36,544 bases of DNA from an uncultured Lentisphaeraceae bacterium (GTDB lineage: Bacteria > Verrucomicrobiota > Kiritimatiellia > RFP12 > DVOR01). The position numbers were made by a program, and so were the translations under genes. Every line of letters starts with the position of its first letter. The first letter of the stretch is position 1. The notes beneath the pieces were generated by a model. That model ran no database searches. It was not told the DNA's origin and saw nothing but the letters and a program-made list of their open reading frames with translations. The stretch covers positions 1 to 36,544 of the forward strand of contig CASDPK010000024.1 in the NCBI GenBank assembly GCA_949282555.1, written 5' to 3'. Shown one piece after another: positions 7,733 to 16,502 of this stretch.

Positions 7733-8382
7733 CTTGCTCCCTTCGATTTAGACAGTCTAGTTGTTTCGGAAGACAGTTTTTCGAGTGCTTGCGCAAGAAC
7801 CTTGCGAGCCTCCTTCACAAAGTCGCCTTGGTTCTTCTTGACAAACGGCGCAATGATAGGACGAGAGACACGCTTGTAGAGAGGCGAAAGAAGCCGTTTC
7901 GCAAGGCCTCTAAGGTAGAACATACGACGTTGCTTCTTTGAGAACGTGTACGTCTCTTCCGTTTGTATTTCGGTTGCAAATGCGCGAAGGCCTTTGTTTT
8001 GGCCGGGAAAGCCGACGAACTGTGTGCACCCTGCGCTTTCATCAGAAACTCCACCCCACTTTTTTATCATCCCGCCCTTCTGCTTGGCGAACCTTCCGCC
8101 CCATTGCATTTTCGGGGCGCGTTTCTTTCTTCCGCTAGCAGTCCTTGCGTTCCTAAACGCGGCCTTATGGAGGACTTTGGACATCTCCGCTCGGTCTGCA
8201 AACTTTGGTACACCGTACATTCCTCCGCCCTCGTGAATGGTTTTATTCAGGCGTTTCACGAAATGTGCGGCGGTGTTGTTCACCGCCTTCGTCACTGCGG
8301 TTCGCAATTTGCTGTTGCCGAAGGCTTCGAGTTCCTTCAGCACTCGCTTATCAAACGATACGCTGAACGTCGTTTTAGCCAC
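7729..8382 (-). CDS. Minor tail / head-tail connector protein, gpZ-like or HK97 gp10-like
   Basis: A 217-aa, strongly basic protein. The first 50 residues (FDKRVLKELEAFGNSKLRTAVTKAVNNTAAHFVKRLNKTI) resemble the start of lambda gpZ and related gp10-type head-tail proteins; the rest is rich in Lys and Arg. Members of this group act where head and tail join. It overlaps the previous gene by eight bases and the next by four, showing tight coupling. Family call is by resemblance and order, not by search. Confidence 0.6.
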   Translation of the reverse strand: MAKTTFSVSFDKRVLKELEAFGNSKLRTAVTKAVNNTAAHFVKRLNKTIHEGGGMYGVPKFADRAEMSKVLHKAAFRNARTASGRKKRAPKMQWGGRFAKQKGGMIKKWGGVSDESAGCTQFVGFPGQNKGLRAFATEIQTEETYTFSKKQRRMFYLRGLAKRLLSPLYKRVSRPIIAPFVKKNQGDFVKEARKVLAQALEKLSSETTRLSKSKGAR

Positions 8383-8689
8383 GGGGAGATCCTTTCACGA
8401 GGCGCTCGTTTTCGGACGCAAAGATTGGCGTGTGCCGGAGATTCATGAGGACGCTCCCATCTTTGACGCGAGACGCTGAGAGCACTTCATAGGCGGTCTT
8501 GCGATTCTGATCGAGCACACGCCACCAATCGGCGATGGGTGTTGTGACGGTGAGGGCAATGGACCGCGACACGGAGGCGGAGACGACGCCATCCGGTGCG
8601 TCGGTATCCCATGCAATGCAGAGCTTGACGCCCCACGTTGATTGCGTGCGCGACCGGATGACGGCGACGATGTGCTCAACGCCTTTCAC
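8375..8689 (-). CDS. Small head-tail connector-region protein, unrecognised
   Basis: A 104-aa protein whose frame is open far upstream, into the preceding gene. The start is set at GTG 8689, two bases after the upstream stop (TGAGGTG), because the earlier part of the frame only shadows the gpFII-like gene. It ends eight bases inside the gpZ-like gene. Beta-rich and soluble, with no motif I recognise. In lambda this interval holds gpFII and gpZ, so a neck or connector part is likely. Confidence 0.55.
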   Translation of the reverse strand: MKGVEHIVAVIRSRTQSTWGVKLCIAWDTDAPDGVVSASVSRSIALTVTTPIADWWRVLDQNRKTAYEVLSASRVKDGSVLMNLRHTPIFASENERLVKGSPRG

Positions 8690-8690
8690 C

Positions 8691-9026
8691 TCAGAACCCC
8701 GGCGTGGCGTTTTCCGCTGCGACGACGTGCACAACGTCTCCGACTTGCTGGACCTGAACAATGTAGAGCTTTCGTTCAGGATGGCCAAAGATGAGAAACG
8801 CGCCCTTTCGCGGAAGGTCTCCCAAGGCCCAATCCGAACGCATGAAGGCGACGCCAAACACATCTCCGAAGGTGTCGGCGAAGGTGTTGGCGTCTTTTTG
8901 GTTGAGCAAGACAGACGCCCGCACCTTCTGTGTGCCGTTGTGTGCGTGGATTTCCACCGGTTCGCGCATGAAAGGCGCAAACACGGTGGGCGAAACGGCA
9001 AAGAAGTCGGTGCGGGCGGGCTTCAT
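8691..9026 (-). CDS. Head-tail joining protein, gpFII-like
   Basis: A 111-aa protein directly downstream of the capsid gene. Several predicted beta strands with a central 'NQKDANTFADTFGDVF' helix, ending in strands around KLYIVQVQQVGDVVHVVA, resemble the small gpFII-type joining proteins (lambda gpFII is 117 aa). ATG 9026 is preceded by AAAGGGGG. It would sit on the portal-gpW complex and receive the tail. Call is by length, order and pattern. Confidence 0.55.
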   Translation of the reverse strand: MKPARTDFFAVSPTVFAPFMREPVEIHAHNGTQKVRASVLLNQKDANTFADTFGDVFGVAFMRSDWALGDLPRKGAFLIFGHPERKLYIVQVQQVGDVVHVVAAENATPGF

Positions 9027-9038
9027 TGCGTCCCCCTT

Positions 9039-10073
9039 TTATTCGGCGGCATGCTCGGTGTCACCGCCGGACGGGGGCAGCGCAACGGACTGCATGGATG
9101 CCTGCTGGCTCATGGGCTCTGCACCGTCAGCGGGGAGCGAGAAGCGTTTGACGGATGCCTTATCGAGGCAAACGAAGGCAAGGTGTCCATCGGCATCAAA
9201 CATATTTCGCTTGTTCACGTTGTCGCCCCAAATCGTGATTTTGGCGCAACTGTAGGGGTCGGCGCCTTCGCCATCGGCGGTGACGTAAGGGACGAATCCA
9301 GCGAAGGGCATTGCCTTGATGGTGTCGAGCACATCTTCCGGACGTTCGAGCGATTCGGGCCGGACGGCGGTCACGAAGATCTCGTTGTCATAGGTGGTGC
9401 CCCATGCGGTGGGGTCGGCGACGATGACCTCATGAATCTCGAGCATGTCGGCAAGCGCCACGCGGAAGGCGGAGGGCGTTCCCAGCACGAAGGAGATGTT
9501 TCCGGAGACTTTCCCGGAGGCGATCATCTGTTCGCGCACCTCGGTATTTTTCCGCAGGGTTCGAAGCGCCTTTCGCGTGAGGATGATCACGGGCTTCCCA
9601 TAGGCGGCGACGGCGTCGCAGGCCTCCTGCAACGTGTCGATGACGGAGCCTTTGGTCATCGTGGTGGCGGAATCCGCGGCGCCGATCAGATAGGCGATGA
9701 ACTTCTTTTCAAGGCCGAGGAAGAATTGCGTGGCGAGCGCCGTCCCTCCGGCATTCTTGAGATTGTCGATCGTGCCATAGTTCGGCTCTTCGCGCTCGGC
9801 GATATAGGTCCGCTTTTCGTAAAGCCCGAGGGTGTAGTTGGCGGAGCCGGTGGCAACGGCCTCGGCAGTGATTGCGGCGGTTTCCTCGCGGTTCTCCTGA
9901 AGGGCGGTGCCTTTGCTCATGTCGTAGGCCGTCATGAACGTGACAAGGCCGGACTTTTCACGGACACGGCAGAAGGGAAGGACCTTTTGGAAGGTGGTGT
10001 AGGCAGGGGGATTCATCAGGGCGAGCTTCGCGGCAAGTTCGGGCGCGGCCTCGCGGTTGGCAGGGAAAAACAT
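9039..10073 (-). CDS. Major capsid protein (lambda gpE-type position)
   Basis: A 344-aa protein, close to lambda gpE (341 aa), right after the protease/scaffold gene and before the connectors. It has an extended N-terminus, a long helix region around residues 110-135 and a beta-rich C-terminal half, consistent with the HK97 capsid fold. GAAAGGA lies about nine bases before ATG 10073. No separate decoration gene (gpD) lies between scaffold and capsid as in lambda. The C-terminal 25 residues are low complexity (Ser/Gln/Pro/Gly). Confidence 0.82.
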   Translation of the reverse strand: MFFPANREAAPELAAKLALMNPPAYTTFQKVLPFCRVREKSGLVTFMTAYDMSKGTALQENREETAAITAEAVATGSANYTLGLYEKRTYIAEREEPNYGTIDNLKNAGGTALATQFFLGLEKKFIAYLIGAADSATTMTKGSVIDTLQEACDAVAAYGKPVIILTRKALRTLRKNTEVREQMIASGKVSGNISFVLGTPSAFRVALADMLEIHEVIVADPTAWGTTYDNEIFVTAVRPESLERPEDVLDTIKAMPFAGFVPYVTADGEGADPYSCAKITIWGDNVNKRNMFDADGHLAFVCLDKASVKRFSLPADGAEPMSQQASMQSVALPPSGGDTEHAAE

Positions 10074-10088
10074 GGAAGTGATCCTTTC

Positions 10089-10580
10089 TTACTTTTGGGT
10101 GATTGCGGCGAAAAGGTCGGGACGGGTCTGCTTGGCTCGCGCGGTGTTCCCCCCGCAAGCGCAGACGTGTTCTCGCCAAGCAATGGCTGCATTGAGGATG
10201 GGTTTGGGCTCGGAAGGCTCTTGGGGAGGGGTCATCGCTCGACGCACCGTCTGAGCCTTCGCATCGCGCAGGGCTTTCTCGGCGGCCTCGGCGCGGGCAC
10301 GTGCTGCCTTTTCCGAGGCCTCGGAACGCGCAAGGGCGGCGCGAAGGTTCTTGACCTCTTCCGTTTCCTCGGGTTTCGCGGGTTCGTCTTCCTTTTGGGG
10401 GATCTCTTGGGTGGAGGGGTCCTCCCTTCCCGGCTCTCCTTCGGCAGGCGCAGGCGCGGGGGTCTCCTGTGGCGTGGGTTCTCCCTCGTTGGGAGGGGTC
10501 TCTTCGGGGGCGGGCTTCTCCACCGGCTCTTCATTCATCGAAGCGGCGGAGGCTTTCGCCTTCTTTTTCGTTGCGGGCAT
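10089..10580 (-). CDS. Capsid scaffold protein from an internal start (Nu3-like)
   Basis: An in-frame ATG at 10580 within the protease gene has a near-perfect ribosome-binding site (AAAGGAG, six to seven bases upstream) and begins a 163-aa product with a basic head (MPATKKKAKASAAS), an acidic Pro/Glu linker, a coiled-coil-like helix and a basic C-terminus. This matches the nested lambda scaffold Nu3. It would be made separately in excess over the protease and removed on maturation. The site is the evidence; separate expression is inferred. Confidence 0.68.
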   Translation of the reverse strand: MPATKKKAKASAASMNEEPVEKPAPEETPPNEGEPTPQETPAPAPAEGEPGREDPSTQEIPQKEDEPAKPEETEEVKNLRAALARSEASEKAARARAEAAEKALRDAKAQTVRRAMTPPQEPSEPKPILNAAIAWREHVCACGGNTARAKQTRPDLFAAITQK

Positions 10581-11285
10581 GGGTGCTCCTTTGCTTTGAG
10601 AAGTGCCGAGCGTCGCGACGGCGACGGCGGCGAGAAGACCGCCCGAATCTTTCGTGCGGGCGGAAATGGTTTTGGAAAGCGCTCGAATCGCGGAGACGGT
10701 CGGCGTTTGGATGGTTTGACCGCCATCATCCGCCCCAACGACCTCGTCGGCAAGGCCGGACGCGATCATGTCGTCCGCCCCAAAATAGGATTCCTTGCGT
10801 CCTTCGATCATGGATGCGGCTTCGTCTTCGCCGATTCCCGCACGCCGGGCGATCATTTTTGCGGCGTAGCGGTTGAAGACGTCGAGCGCGGATGCCGTAT
10901 CGCGGAGCTCTTCGGCCGTCGCGTCCTCAAACGGGCACACTTTCGCGGCGTGAAACATGACCATTGAACACTCGTGCACGGTCACGCGCCCCGTGAACGA
11001 CACAGCCATCACCGCAGCCATTGAGGCGGCAAGCCCGCCGATGGAAACATTGCATTTGCGGCCGTTTTTGTCGCACCACTCCTGAATCATCGCAATCATC
11101 GATCGCCCGGCGTCAATGTAGCCTCCGGGAGAGTCGATGCGAAGGTCGATATCCTGCGTGACGTCGGCCGATTCGAGCGCTTCGTACACCTGAACGGGAA
11201 AGGTGACAGCCATCGGCGAGGCGAAATCGCGGAAGCAGTCGAAATCGGAGGGAGAAATCACGCCGTAGACATTGATTCGGTTCAT
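10089..11285 (-). CDS. Head maturation protease (ClpP fold) fused to a scaffold domain, gpC-like
   Basis: 398 aa. Residues 1-185 form a ClpP/S49-type serine protease: 'DSPGG' at 51-55, catalytic Ser88 in GGLAASMA and His112 in MVMFHAAK. Residues about 236-398 are a Pro/Glu-rich linker and a long Ala/Glu/Arg helix ending in a basic segment, typical of capsid scaffolds. The protein would enter the prohead and cut portal and scaffold during maturation. ATG 11285 overlaps the portal stop (ATGA) and has AAGGAG eight bases upstream. Same logic as lambda C with Nu3 nested in its 3' end. Confidence 0.85.
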   Translation of the reverse strand: MNRINVYGVISPSDFDCFRDFASPMAVTFPVQVYEALESADVTQDIDLRIDSPGGYIDAGRSMIAMIQEWCDKNGRKCNVSIGGLAASMAAVMAVSFTGRVTVHECSMVMFHAAKVCPFEDATAEELRDTASALDVFNRYAAKMIARRAGIGEDEAASMIEGRKESYFGADDMIASGLADEVVGADDGGQTIQTPTVSAIRALSKTISARTKDSGGLLAAVAVATLGTSQSKGAPMPATKKKAKASAASMNEEPVEKPAPEETPPNEGEPTPQETPAPAPAEGEPGREDPSTQEIPQKEDEPAKPEETEEVKNLRAALARSEASEKAARARAEAAEKALRDAKAQTVRRAMTPPQEPSEPKPILNAAIAWREHVCACGGNTARAKQTRPDLFAAITQK

Positions 11286-12949
11286 TCTTCAGGCTCCTTA
11301 TTCTCAGGCGAGGAGGGGGCTGCGGCAGACGACGCGGTGGACACTTGCCCGGAAACGGTTTGCGTGGCGGGGTGGATGAGACCGTGTTTGGCCATCTCTT
11401 CGGCTTCCACCGCGACTTGGCGGATGCGTTCTCGCCAGTCCACGCCGAACTCTTCGCGGTAGGTGGTGGCACCGTTGCGCAAGCGTGCGGTGAGGGCGTT
11501 TTGCTCGTTGAGCGCATCCACCTCCTCTTGGCGCGGCCACGACCAAACAAGGCGCAGGTCGAGGCCATTGAGCGGCGCCGAGAACCCTTTCGGCGGCGAA
11601 AGGAAGCCATAGGCGATGGCGTCGTTGATCACGCGGGCGGCGACCCAGTCGCAAACATAACGCTCGAGCATCTTTTGCGCAGCGACAAAGGATGGCCGCA
11701 CCAAGACTTGCCCACCCCGAAAGGCGGTGTAGGAGGTCTTCGGTTCAAGGGTGGCATAGGTTTGGTTCAGGCCGAGCGTTGCGGCGACATTCCCGGCCAG
11801 CATGGTCAGAAAGTCGGCGACCTTGTCGTTCGGGCGCTTGGTGTCGTACTGCTGGAATTTGTAGCCGGGCGGGAGGTTGTCGGCGAAAAGGCCTCGCGAG
11901 CGTGCGATGAAATCGGGGAATTGCTCTGTTCCCTCGGGGAGCCCGAGATCATCGGGAGAGGCGAGTTCCTGCACCTCTCCGCCGACGGCGAACGCTTTTT
12001 TCGACTCGGAGGGGGACGTCTCCTCAATCGTGAAATCGTCAAGGTCGGACGTCGCCTCATCGCCTTCCGTCTCGCAGACATAAGCGCCGAGCATCGTCGC
12101 GTTCAGGTTCGCGGCTTTGCTTTCGGAGGAGAGGATGTTGCCGTAGTCATCGATCAAGTCAACGGATGCGGCGAAGGTGGACACGCCGCGCCCTTGATTG
12201 ATTCGCCACGAGTCTTGAACGTAGATCCACGGGCTGTTTTCGGTGGGGGCATCGGGATCGCGCAAAAGCGTGATTGCGGCATCCCTCGAAAATGTGGTTT
12301 GCCCACGCTGGGAGGCGGAGACGGTGACGCCGACGAATCGTCCAGCGGCGTTGTAGATCTTTCCTGAGCGTTGTGTGTGGTTCGGGAAGCGAGCCTGAAA
12401 GACGTCTTCGGGCAGATTGCCGATTTCGTCGGACTCAAAAACGCGGATCTTATTCGATCCGCAAAGCACGCCGCCCGAGATGTCCCATGCGTCGTGGACG
12501 ATCACGCAATCGCCACCGGTGTCGAGCGATGTCAGAATGAGCTGGAGCAATTCGTTGAAACACTTGCCGTCGGTGTATTCGCAATTTCGCGCCCAAAGCT
12601 TGAAGTATGCGGCGGCGGAGGCGTTGAAGTCGGCGTCTGAGGTTGTCAGCTGCAACTTTCCGCCGATGGCCCCGACGACGTTCAACCGGCGCTGGAGCAC
12701 GAGCGCCCTCGGAAGGGGAGAGCAGCGAAACGCTGCGCGAATCATTGCAAGTAGTTCCGCGCGTTGATTGCCGCGAAACTGATCGTCTTCTCCCTTGCGT
12801 TCGATGAGAATGCGCTTTGCCTGCTCATGGGCCCGACGGATGACTTCGTATTCATCGACGGCCGGAAGCGTTTTGAACGAACGCCCGCGCGTTTGCGCGT
12901 TGCGTCGTTGGTTCGACGGTTTCGATGATGGCGCTTTTCTTCGGTCCAC
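11282..12949 (-). CDS. Portal protein (lambda gpB family)
   Basis: 555 aa, near lambda gpB (533 aa). It builds the dodecameric ring at one head vertex for DNA packaging and tail joining. Lambda-portal-like stretches include the N-terminal 'RAELLAMIRAAFRCSPLPRALV' region, 'TGGDCVIV' and the C-terminal 'GFLSPPKGF' to 'LRLVWSWPRQEEVDALNE'. GTG 12949 is preferred over TTG 12955: AGGAGG lies eight bases before GTG but only two before TTG. It overlaps the protease start by four bases. The C-terminal 30 residues are disordered-looking and may be trimmed by the protease. Confidence 0.85.
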   Translation of the reverse strand: MDRRKAPSSKPSNQRRNAQTRGRSFKTLPAVDEYEVIRRAHEQAKRILIERKGEDDQFRGNQRAELLAMIRAAFRCSPLPRALVLQRRLNVVGAIGGKLQLTTSDADFNASAAAYFKLWARNCEYTDGKCFNELLQLILTSLDTGGDCVIVHDAWDISGGVLCGSNKIRVFESDEIGNLPEDVFQARFPNHTQRSGKIYNAAGRFVGVTVSASQRGQTTFSRDAAITLLRDPDAPTENSPWIYVQDSWRINQGRGVSTFAASVDLIDDYGNILSSESKAANLNATMLGAYVCETEGDEATSDLDDFTIEETSPSESKKAFAVGGEVQELASPDDLGLPEGTEQFPDFIARSRGLFADNLPPGYKFQQYDTKRPNDKVADFLTMLAGNVAATLGLNQTYATLEPKTSYTAFRGGQVLVRPSFVAAQKMLERYVCDWVAARVINDAIAYGFLSPPKGFSAPLNGLDLRLVWSWPRQEEVDALNEQNALTARLRNGATTYREEFGVDWRERIRQVAVEAEEMAKHGLIHPATQTVSGQVSTASSAAAPSSPENKEPEE

Positions 12950-12962
12950 GGTCAAAGCCTCC

Positions 12963-13262
12963 TCAGTCCCAAAGGTAGTAGGTTCGTGACGGTTTACCGA
13001 CGTTCCGCTGGCCTTGCCATTTGCGAATCAGTCGGTTGAGGCGTGTCGCCGAGACGCGCAGGAGGGCGCGAAGGTCTTCGATGTTCGCGCGAGTGTAGGA
13101 CTGCGATCCGCCAGCCGTGGAGATGGAGGCGGAGACCGCGCCGTTCGAAAGCTCAACGAGTGCGACCTTCAGCTGGTCATAGTGAGCCTGCTCGTCTTTG
13201 ATTTCGGCGAGCATTTCGTCTTTCGTTTTTCGGCGCAGCGTCAGTTGTCCCATAGCGACCAC
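12963..13262 (-). CDS. gpW-like head-tail joining protein
   Basis: A 99-aa protein between large terminase and portal, the lambda W position. Residues about 30-85 (helix, a beta hairpin around SISTAGGSQSYTRA, then the helix IEDLRALLRVSATRLNRLIRK) match the helix-hairpin-helix plan of gpW; lambda gpW is shorter (68 aa). GTG 13262 has GAGGG seven bases upstream; the in-frame ATG at 13253 lacks a clear site. It closes the portal channel after packaging. Confidence 0.65.
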   Translation of the reverse strand: MVAMGQLTLRRKTKDEMLAEIKDEQAHYDQLKVALVELSNGAVSASISTAGGSQSYTRANIEDLRALLRVSATRLNRLIRKWQGQRNVGKPSRTYYLWD

Positions 13263-13378
13263 AGAATAACCCTCGCATCGCCTCGGAGGCTACTCCATTG
13301 CAAAAAATCACAATGACGACAGCGATGAAACACCGTTGTGTGGAGGGTTTGAGCAAAAAGTGAGCAGGGGGGCGCCTG

Positions 13379-15679
13379 TCACGAAGGGAGTGCGGCGGCG
13401 TAGCGAATGCGACGTTTTTTCTTGACGGAAACGCGCGGCCGAATGGCGCTTCCCGAGGCCTCCGACAACGTGGACGCCGCCGCAACGACAGACAGGCGCT
13501 CAGGCCTCTCAAGGAGTCGGTACCACTCGGCAACGGCGAAGAGCGAAGAGACCACGTCGCCAAAATGGTTTTCGGGGGATCTCTTTCTCCACACCCACAA
13601 GGCTTTCCCGGCATCCGTGGTGCCTGTGTCAATGAGCTCTTCGGCGCAAATTTCCTCGGCAAGCTGCGCGTGCGCCTTCGGGTCTGTGCCGTAGAAGGAT
13701 AGCGAACCATATTGAAGGGGCTCGGAAAGCAAGGCGCGATGGGCGTATTCTCGCCAATAGTCGGCATGGATCGCCAAGAATCGGCCGTACTCGGCTTCCG
13801 AAAGGTGGCAGTGGTTGGCGGGGCGAGCAATTTTGTCGGAGGGGGCGTAATAGCGCCAGTTGAAGCCCTTGGAGTGGATGAGCGAAAAGGGCGCCTGAAA
13901 GGCTCGACAGAAGGCGGAGACGGCGGCCGTTCGCCAGCCTCCGTCGAAGCAGAGCGCGGTCAGTTTTACAGGCACGCCGGAACGCGTAAGCGGAAGTGCG
14001 GCGATGCGACGTGTGACGATGGCAAGGCCTCGAGCAACGGCATTGTTGATTTCGGCATCCGTCGCCTTTTCGGGATAAAGCCTTCCTTGCTCGGGGTATC
14101 TTCCGTAGGCCACGAGCGCGGCAACGTTGCCTCTACCGAAGGCCATCACGCCCCAGCGCAAGCCGACATCGGCACGGGCATTCACGTCGCAATAAGCGAC
14201 GCATTGCGTGGTGGCCAAGGGAAGCTGGCAAACGGGCGTGCCGTTGAGCCGGTTGGCGACGAACGTGGGCGAGAGTTCGATCATCTGCGCTTCGCGGCGC
14301 AACGTCATCTGATATTCAGCGTTGAACGAGTCTTCGCCCATTTGCGAACGAAGAACGAATGCGTGGTGGATTGCCGAGGACTCGAAGTCCGGGTCTCCGT
14401 CCAAGGGATCGATCACTTCGCAGCCATCATCCATCGCGGCGCGGTTCGCATCGTAGAATTGACGTGACATCCAAGGCGCGGTTTTGTCGTCGGCATAGAT
14501 GAGTTGATCTTGCTGAAAGAGACGCGCAAACTCTTCCCAAAGCGCGGTATTTTTGGGGGGCGTGATAATCAACGGGATCTCGACGGTGCGCATCTCGGGG
14601 TGCCTGCCTGGATCGGCAAACCGGCAGGATGCGTCATTCGGAGATACAGGTGTGGAAGCCATCAGAACGGAGATTTGCTTATTGTGACCTGCGAGGCCGT
14701 AGAGGTCTTGCGTCACGAAGGTTTCGAAATCGTTTGTCTTTTCCAACGAGCGTGCGTCTCCGCGCTTCTGAGCGTCGTCGATCAGGACCTCATCGGGGCG
14801 AAGCGCCCCGTCAGACTCGCCTCGGACGGAACCACCCACGCCGAAGCAAGAGACGATTGAGCCGGACACGGCCGAACCTGCGACCGTCGGTAAGCGAAGA
14901 CGATCGCTTCCAATCTCGATTTCCGTTTTGAGGCCATTGATATGTTGAAACTTCGCACGCTGAGGCGCATCGTTCAGCTCACGAAAGGGGTGTGCTATTT
15001 CGGGGAAATCTTCGTAGTAATCGTCACCGAAGCGAATGATTCGGTAGATCTCCTTGAGGAGGCGTTGGGCTCGCTTCGCTGTCGCGGCGACAATCACGAC
15101 AAAGCGCCGGTGGCCATAGGAGAGCGCCCACAGCGTTGCGATCTTGATCCATGTCGTTTTTCCTTTCCCACGGGGGAAGCGGACGTGCACCTTCCCCCCA
15201 TGCAGCAGTGCGTCTTCAATGGCGGAAACGAAGCGGAGAATGTGCGGCGATGGGGCGTGCGCGAGCATTTGAGCGCAGTAGGTTTGCCCGAACGCCGCGA
15301 GGTCTCGGGAACAGGCTGCGCGACGTTGAGGATTGGCAACGGGAGGAGGGACATCGATATCGGCATGACGAGCTGACCACGCGGCTTTTCTTTCGGCATT
15401 CGACTTTGCCTCTGTGCTGCCACGACGCCGGGCGGCGTAGGCTTGCATTAGGTCGGGAGCGAAGCGTTGGAGGGCGAGAAGATTGTCGGAGTTGATGCGA
15501 GCACCGGATTGGATGCGGTTTTCTGCATTGGCTCTTGCCAAGGAATAGGTCGACTCGCGGTCGCAATCCGCAATCGCGGCGGAGGCAAGCCACGATGCGT
15601 CTGAATCATTGAGGAGCCGACCCCGTGAGAGCGATTCGCGGACATCTCGAAAGCGTTTGTAGTCCAACAACGTGTTCAC
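13379..15679 (-). CDS. Large terminase subunit (ATPase/nuclease)
   Basis: 766 aa, larger than lambda gpA (641 aa) through an N-terminal extension of about 120 residues rich in Ala and Arg. The motor domain shows a Walker A-like FPRGKGKTT (168-176) and Walker B DEVLIDD (296-302). The C-terminal nuclease half has a candidate metal-binding Asp498 in AYCDVNARAD. It pumps DNA into the prohead and cuts genome ends. GTG 15679 overlaps the preceding stop (GTGA) with GGAGG upstream, so translation is coupled. Confidence 0.88.
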   Translation of the reverse strand: MNTLLDYKRFRDVRESLSRGRLLNDSDASWLASAAIADCDRESTYSLARANAENRIQSGARINSDNLLALQRFAPDLMQAYAARRRGSTEAKSNAERKAAWSARHADIDVPPPVANPQRRAACSRDLAAFGQTYCAQMLAHAPSPHILRFVSAIEDALLHGGKVHVRFPRGKGKTTWIKIATLWALSYGHRRFVVIVAATAKRAQRLLKEIYRIIRFGDDYYEDFPEIAHPFRELNDAPQRAKFQHINGLKTEIEIGSDRLRLPTVAGSAVSGSIVSCFGVGGSVRGESDGALRPDEVLIDDAQKRGDARSLEKTNDFETFVTQDLYGLAGHNKQISVLMASTPVSPNDASCRFADPGRHPEMRTVEIPLIITPPKNTALWEEFARLFQQDQLIYADDKTAPWMSRQFYDANRAAMDDGCEVIDPLDGDPDFESSAIHHAFVLRSQMGEDSFNAEYQMTLRREAQMIELSPTFVANRLNGTPVCQLPLATTQCVAYCDVNARADVGLRWGVMAFGRGNVAALVAYGRYPEQGRLYPEKATDAEINNAVARGLAIVTRRIAALPLTRSGVPVKLTALCFDGGWRTAAVSAFCRAFQAPFSLIHSKGFNWRYYAPSDKIARPANHCHLSEAEYGRFLAIHADYWREYAHRALLSEPLQYGSLSFYGTDPKAHAQLAEEICAEELIDTGTTDAGKALWVWRKRSPENHFGDVVSSLFAVAEWYRLLERPERLSVVAAASTLSEASGSAIRPRVSVKKKRRIRYAAALPS

Positions 15680-16221
15680 CGCCGAAACACCTCCAGTATC
15701 GTCTGTCTAAGCTCTGCCGGAAAGATCTCAATCACGTCTGAGACGATAGCCCCCTTTGGAATGCGAGCGAGATTGCGTCGGGCTTCGGATTCACGCACGA
15801 TCAATGCGGCGACCAGGTCGCGACGGACATCATCAAAACGGCGAAGGTTTGTGTGCCGATTGATGCAACGAACACCGATTTTCGTCAGCGCCGCAGACTG
15901 GACCGCCCATTCAGGCAAGAGCAACGGAGACCGACGCGATGGACGAAGGAAAAAGAAGCGAGACATTCTTGGGGACACTTCGCACCCCTCTCCGGGATAG
16001 ACCAATCTCGAGTCTACCGGAATGCCAAGCGGCATCGACACAGGCACAAGGCGAATGCCGTGCGCTGCCATCATTCTCTCCGCGCTCCGAACGGTCCGTG
16101 CCAATTCGGCGACACACCGCCGCACGTCCTCCGCACATTCCGCTCGCGCAACCGCCGCACCGATCGCCCGCGCCTCCCTTCCAGTGACTACTTTTCTACG
16201 CAAAAAATCAAACGGCGACAT
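15676..16221 (-). CDS. Protein in small-terminase position, not recognised as such
   Basis: 181 aa, immediately upstream of and coupled to the large terminase (GTGA overlap). Basic, Arg-rich and helical at both ends, with a central basic, aromatic part (FFFLRPSRRSPLLLPEWAV). Small terminase subunits bind the packaging site, and position and charge fit, but I see no clear N-terminal helix-turn-helix. ATG 16221 has GGAGG six bases upstream; the in-frame TTG 16227 does not. It could be a specialised packaging factor instead. Confidence 0.5.
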   Translation of the reverse strand: MSPFDFLRRKVVTGREARAIGAAVARAECAEDVRRCVAELARTVRSAERMMAAHGIRLVPVSMPLGIPVDSRLVYPGEGCEVSPRMSRFFFLRPSRRSPLLLPEWAVQSAALTKIGVRCINRHTNLRRFDDVRRDLVAALIVRESEARRNLARIPKGAIVSDVIEIFPAELRQTILEVFRR

Positions 16222-16401
16222 GGACAACCTCCAAACGACTGCAACTTTTCTCGTTTCTCACTTGCTTTTCGTTTGCTTGTGCCAGTTGACCTTCTTCATC
16301 TTTTGGACGAGAAAGAACCTTTGCCGGGGGGAGGGGGCACCACGGGAAGGCGGAGTGGACACTTCCGCTCCCAGCCATCGAACGCGTGACTCCGTGGTGG
16401 A

Positions 16402-16494
16402 GGTGGTGGAGGTTTACCCCCTTCTTTGTACTTTTATATAAAAAAGCATAAAAAAATATAAAGAAGGTAAAACAGCCCCTAAACCTCCACCACC
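16402..16494. repeat. Nested inverted repeats upstream of the terminase genes
   Basis: The 281-bp gap 16222-16502 contains an outer 15-bp inverted repeat, GGTGGTGGAGGTTTA (16402-16416) against TAAACCTCCACCACC (16480-16494). Inside are a second pair, CCTTCTTT (16420-16427) against AAAGAAGG (16460-16467), and an AT-rich centre. A direct repeat of GTGGTGGAG overlaps the left arm. The site lies just after the primase stop and upstream of the small-terminase position, where lambda has cos. It could be a packaging site, a transcript terminator or both. I see no gene in the gap. Confidence 0.6.
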
Positions 16495-16502
16495 CCCACC
16501 TT

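Noticed and set aside
8535..10967. Long open frame of 810 codons on the plus strand across the capsid and protease genes
   Set aside because: It is Gly/Arg/His-rich, antisense to well-supported phage genes, and lacks a ribosome-binding site; it arises from the codon bias of the real genes.
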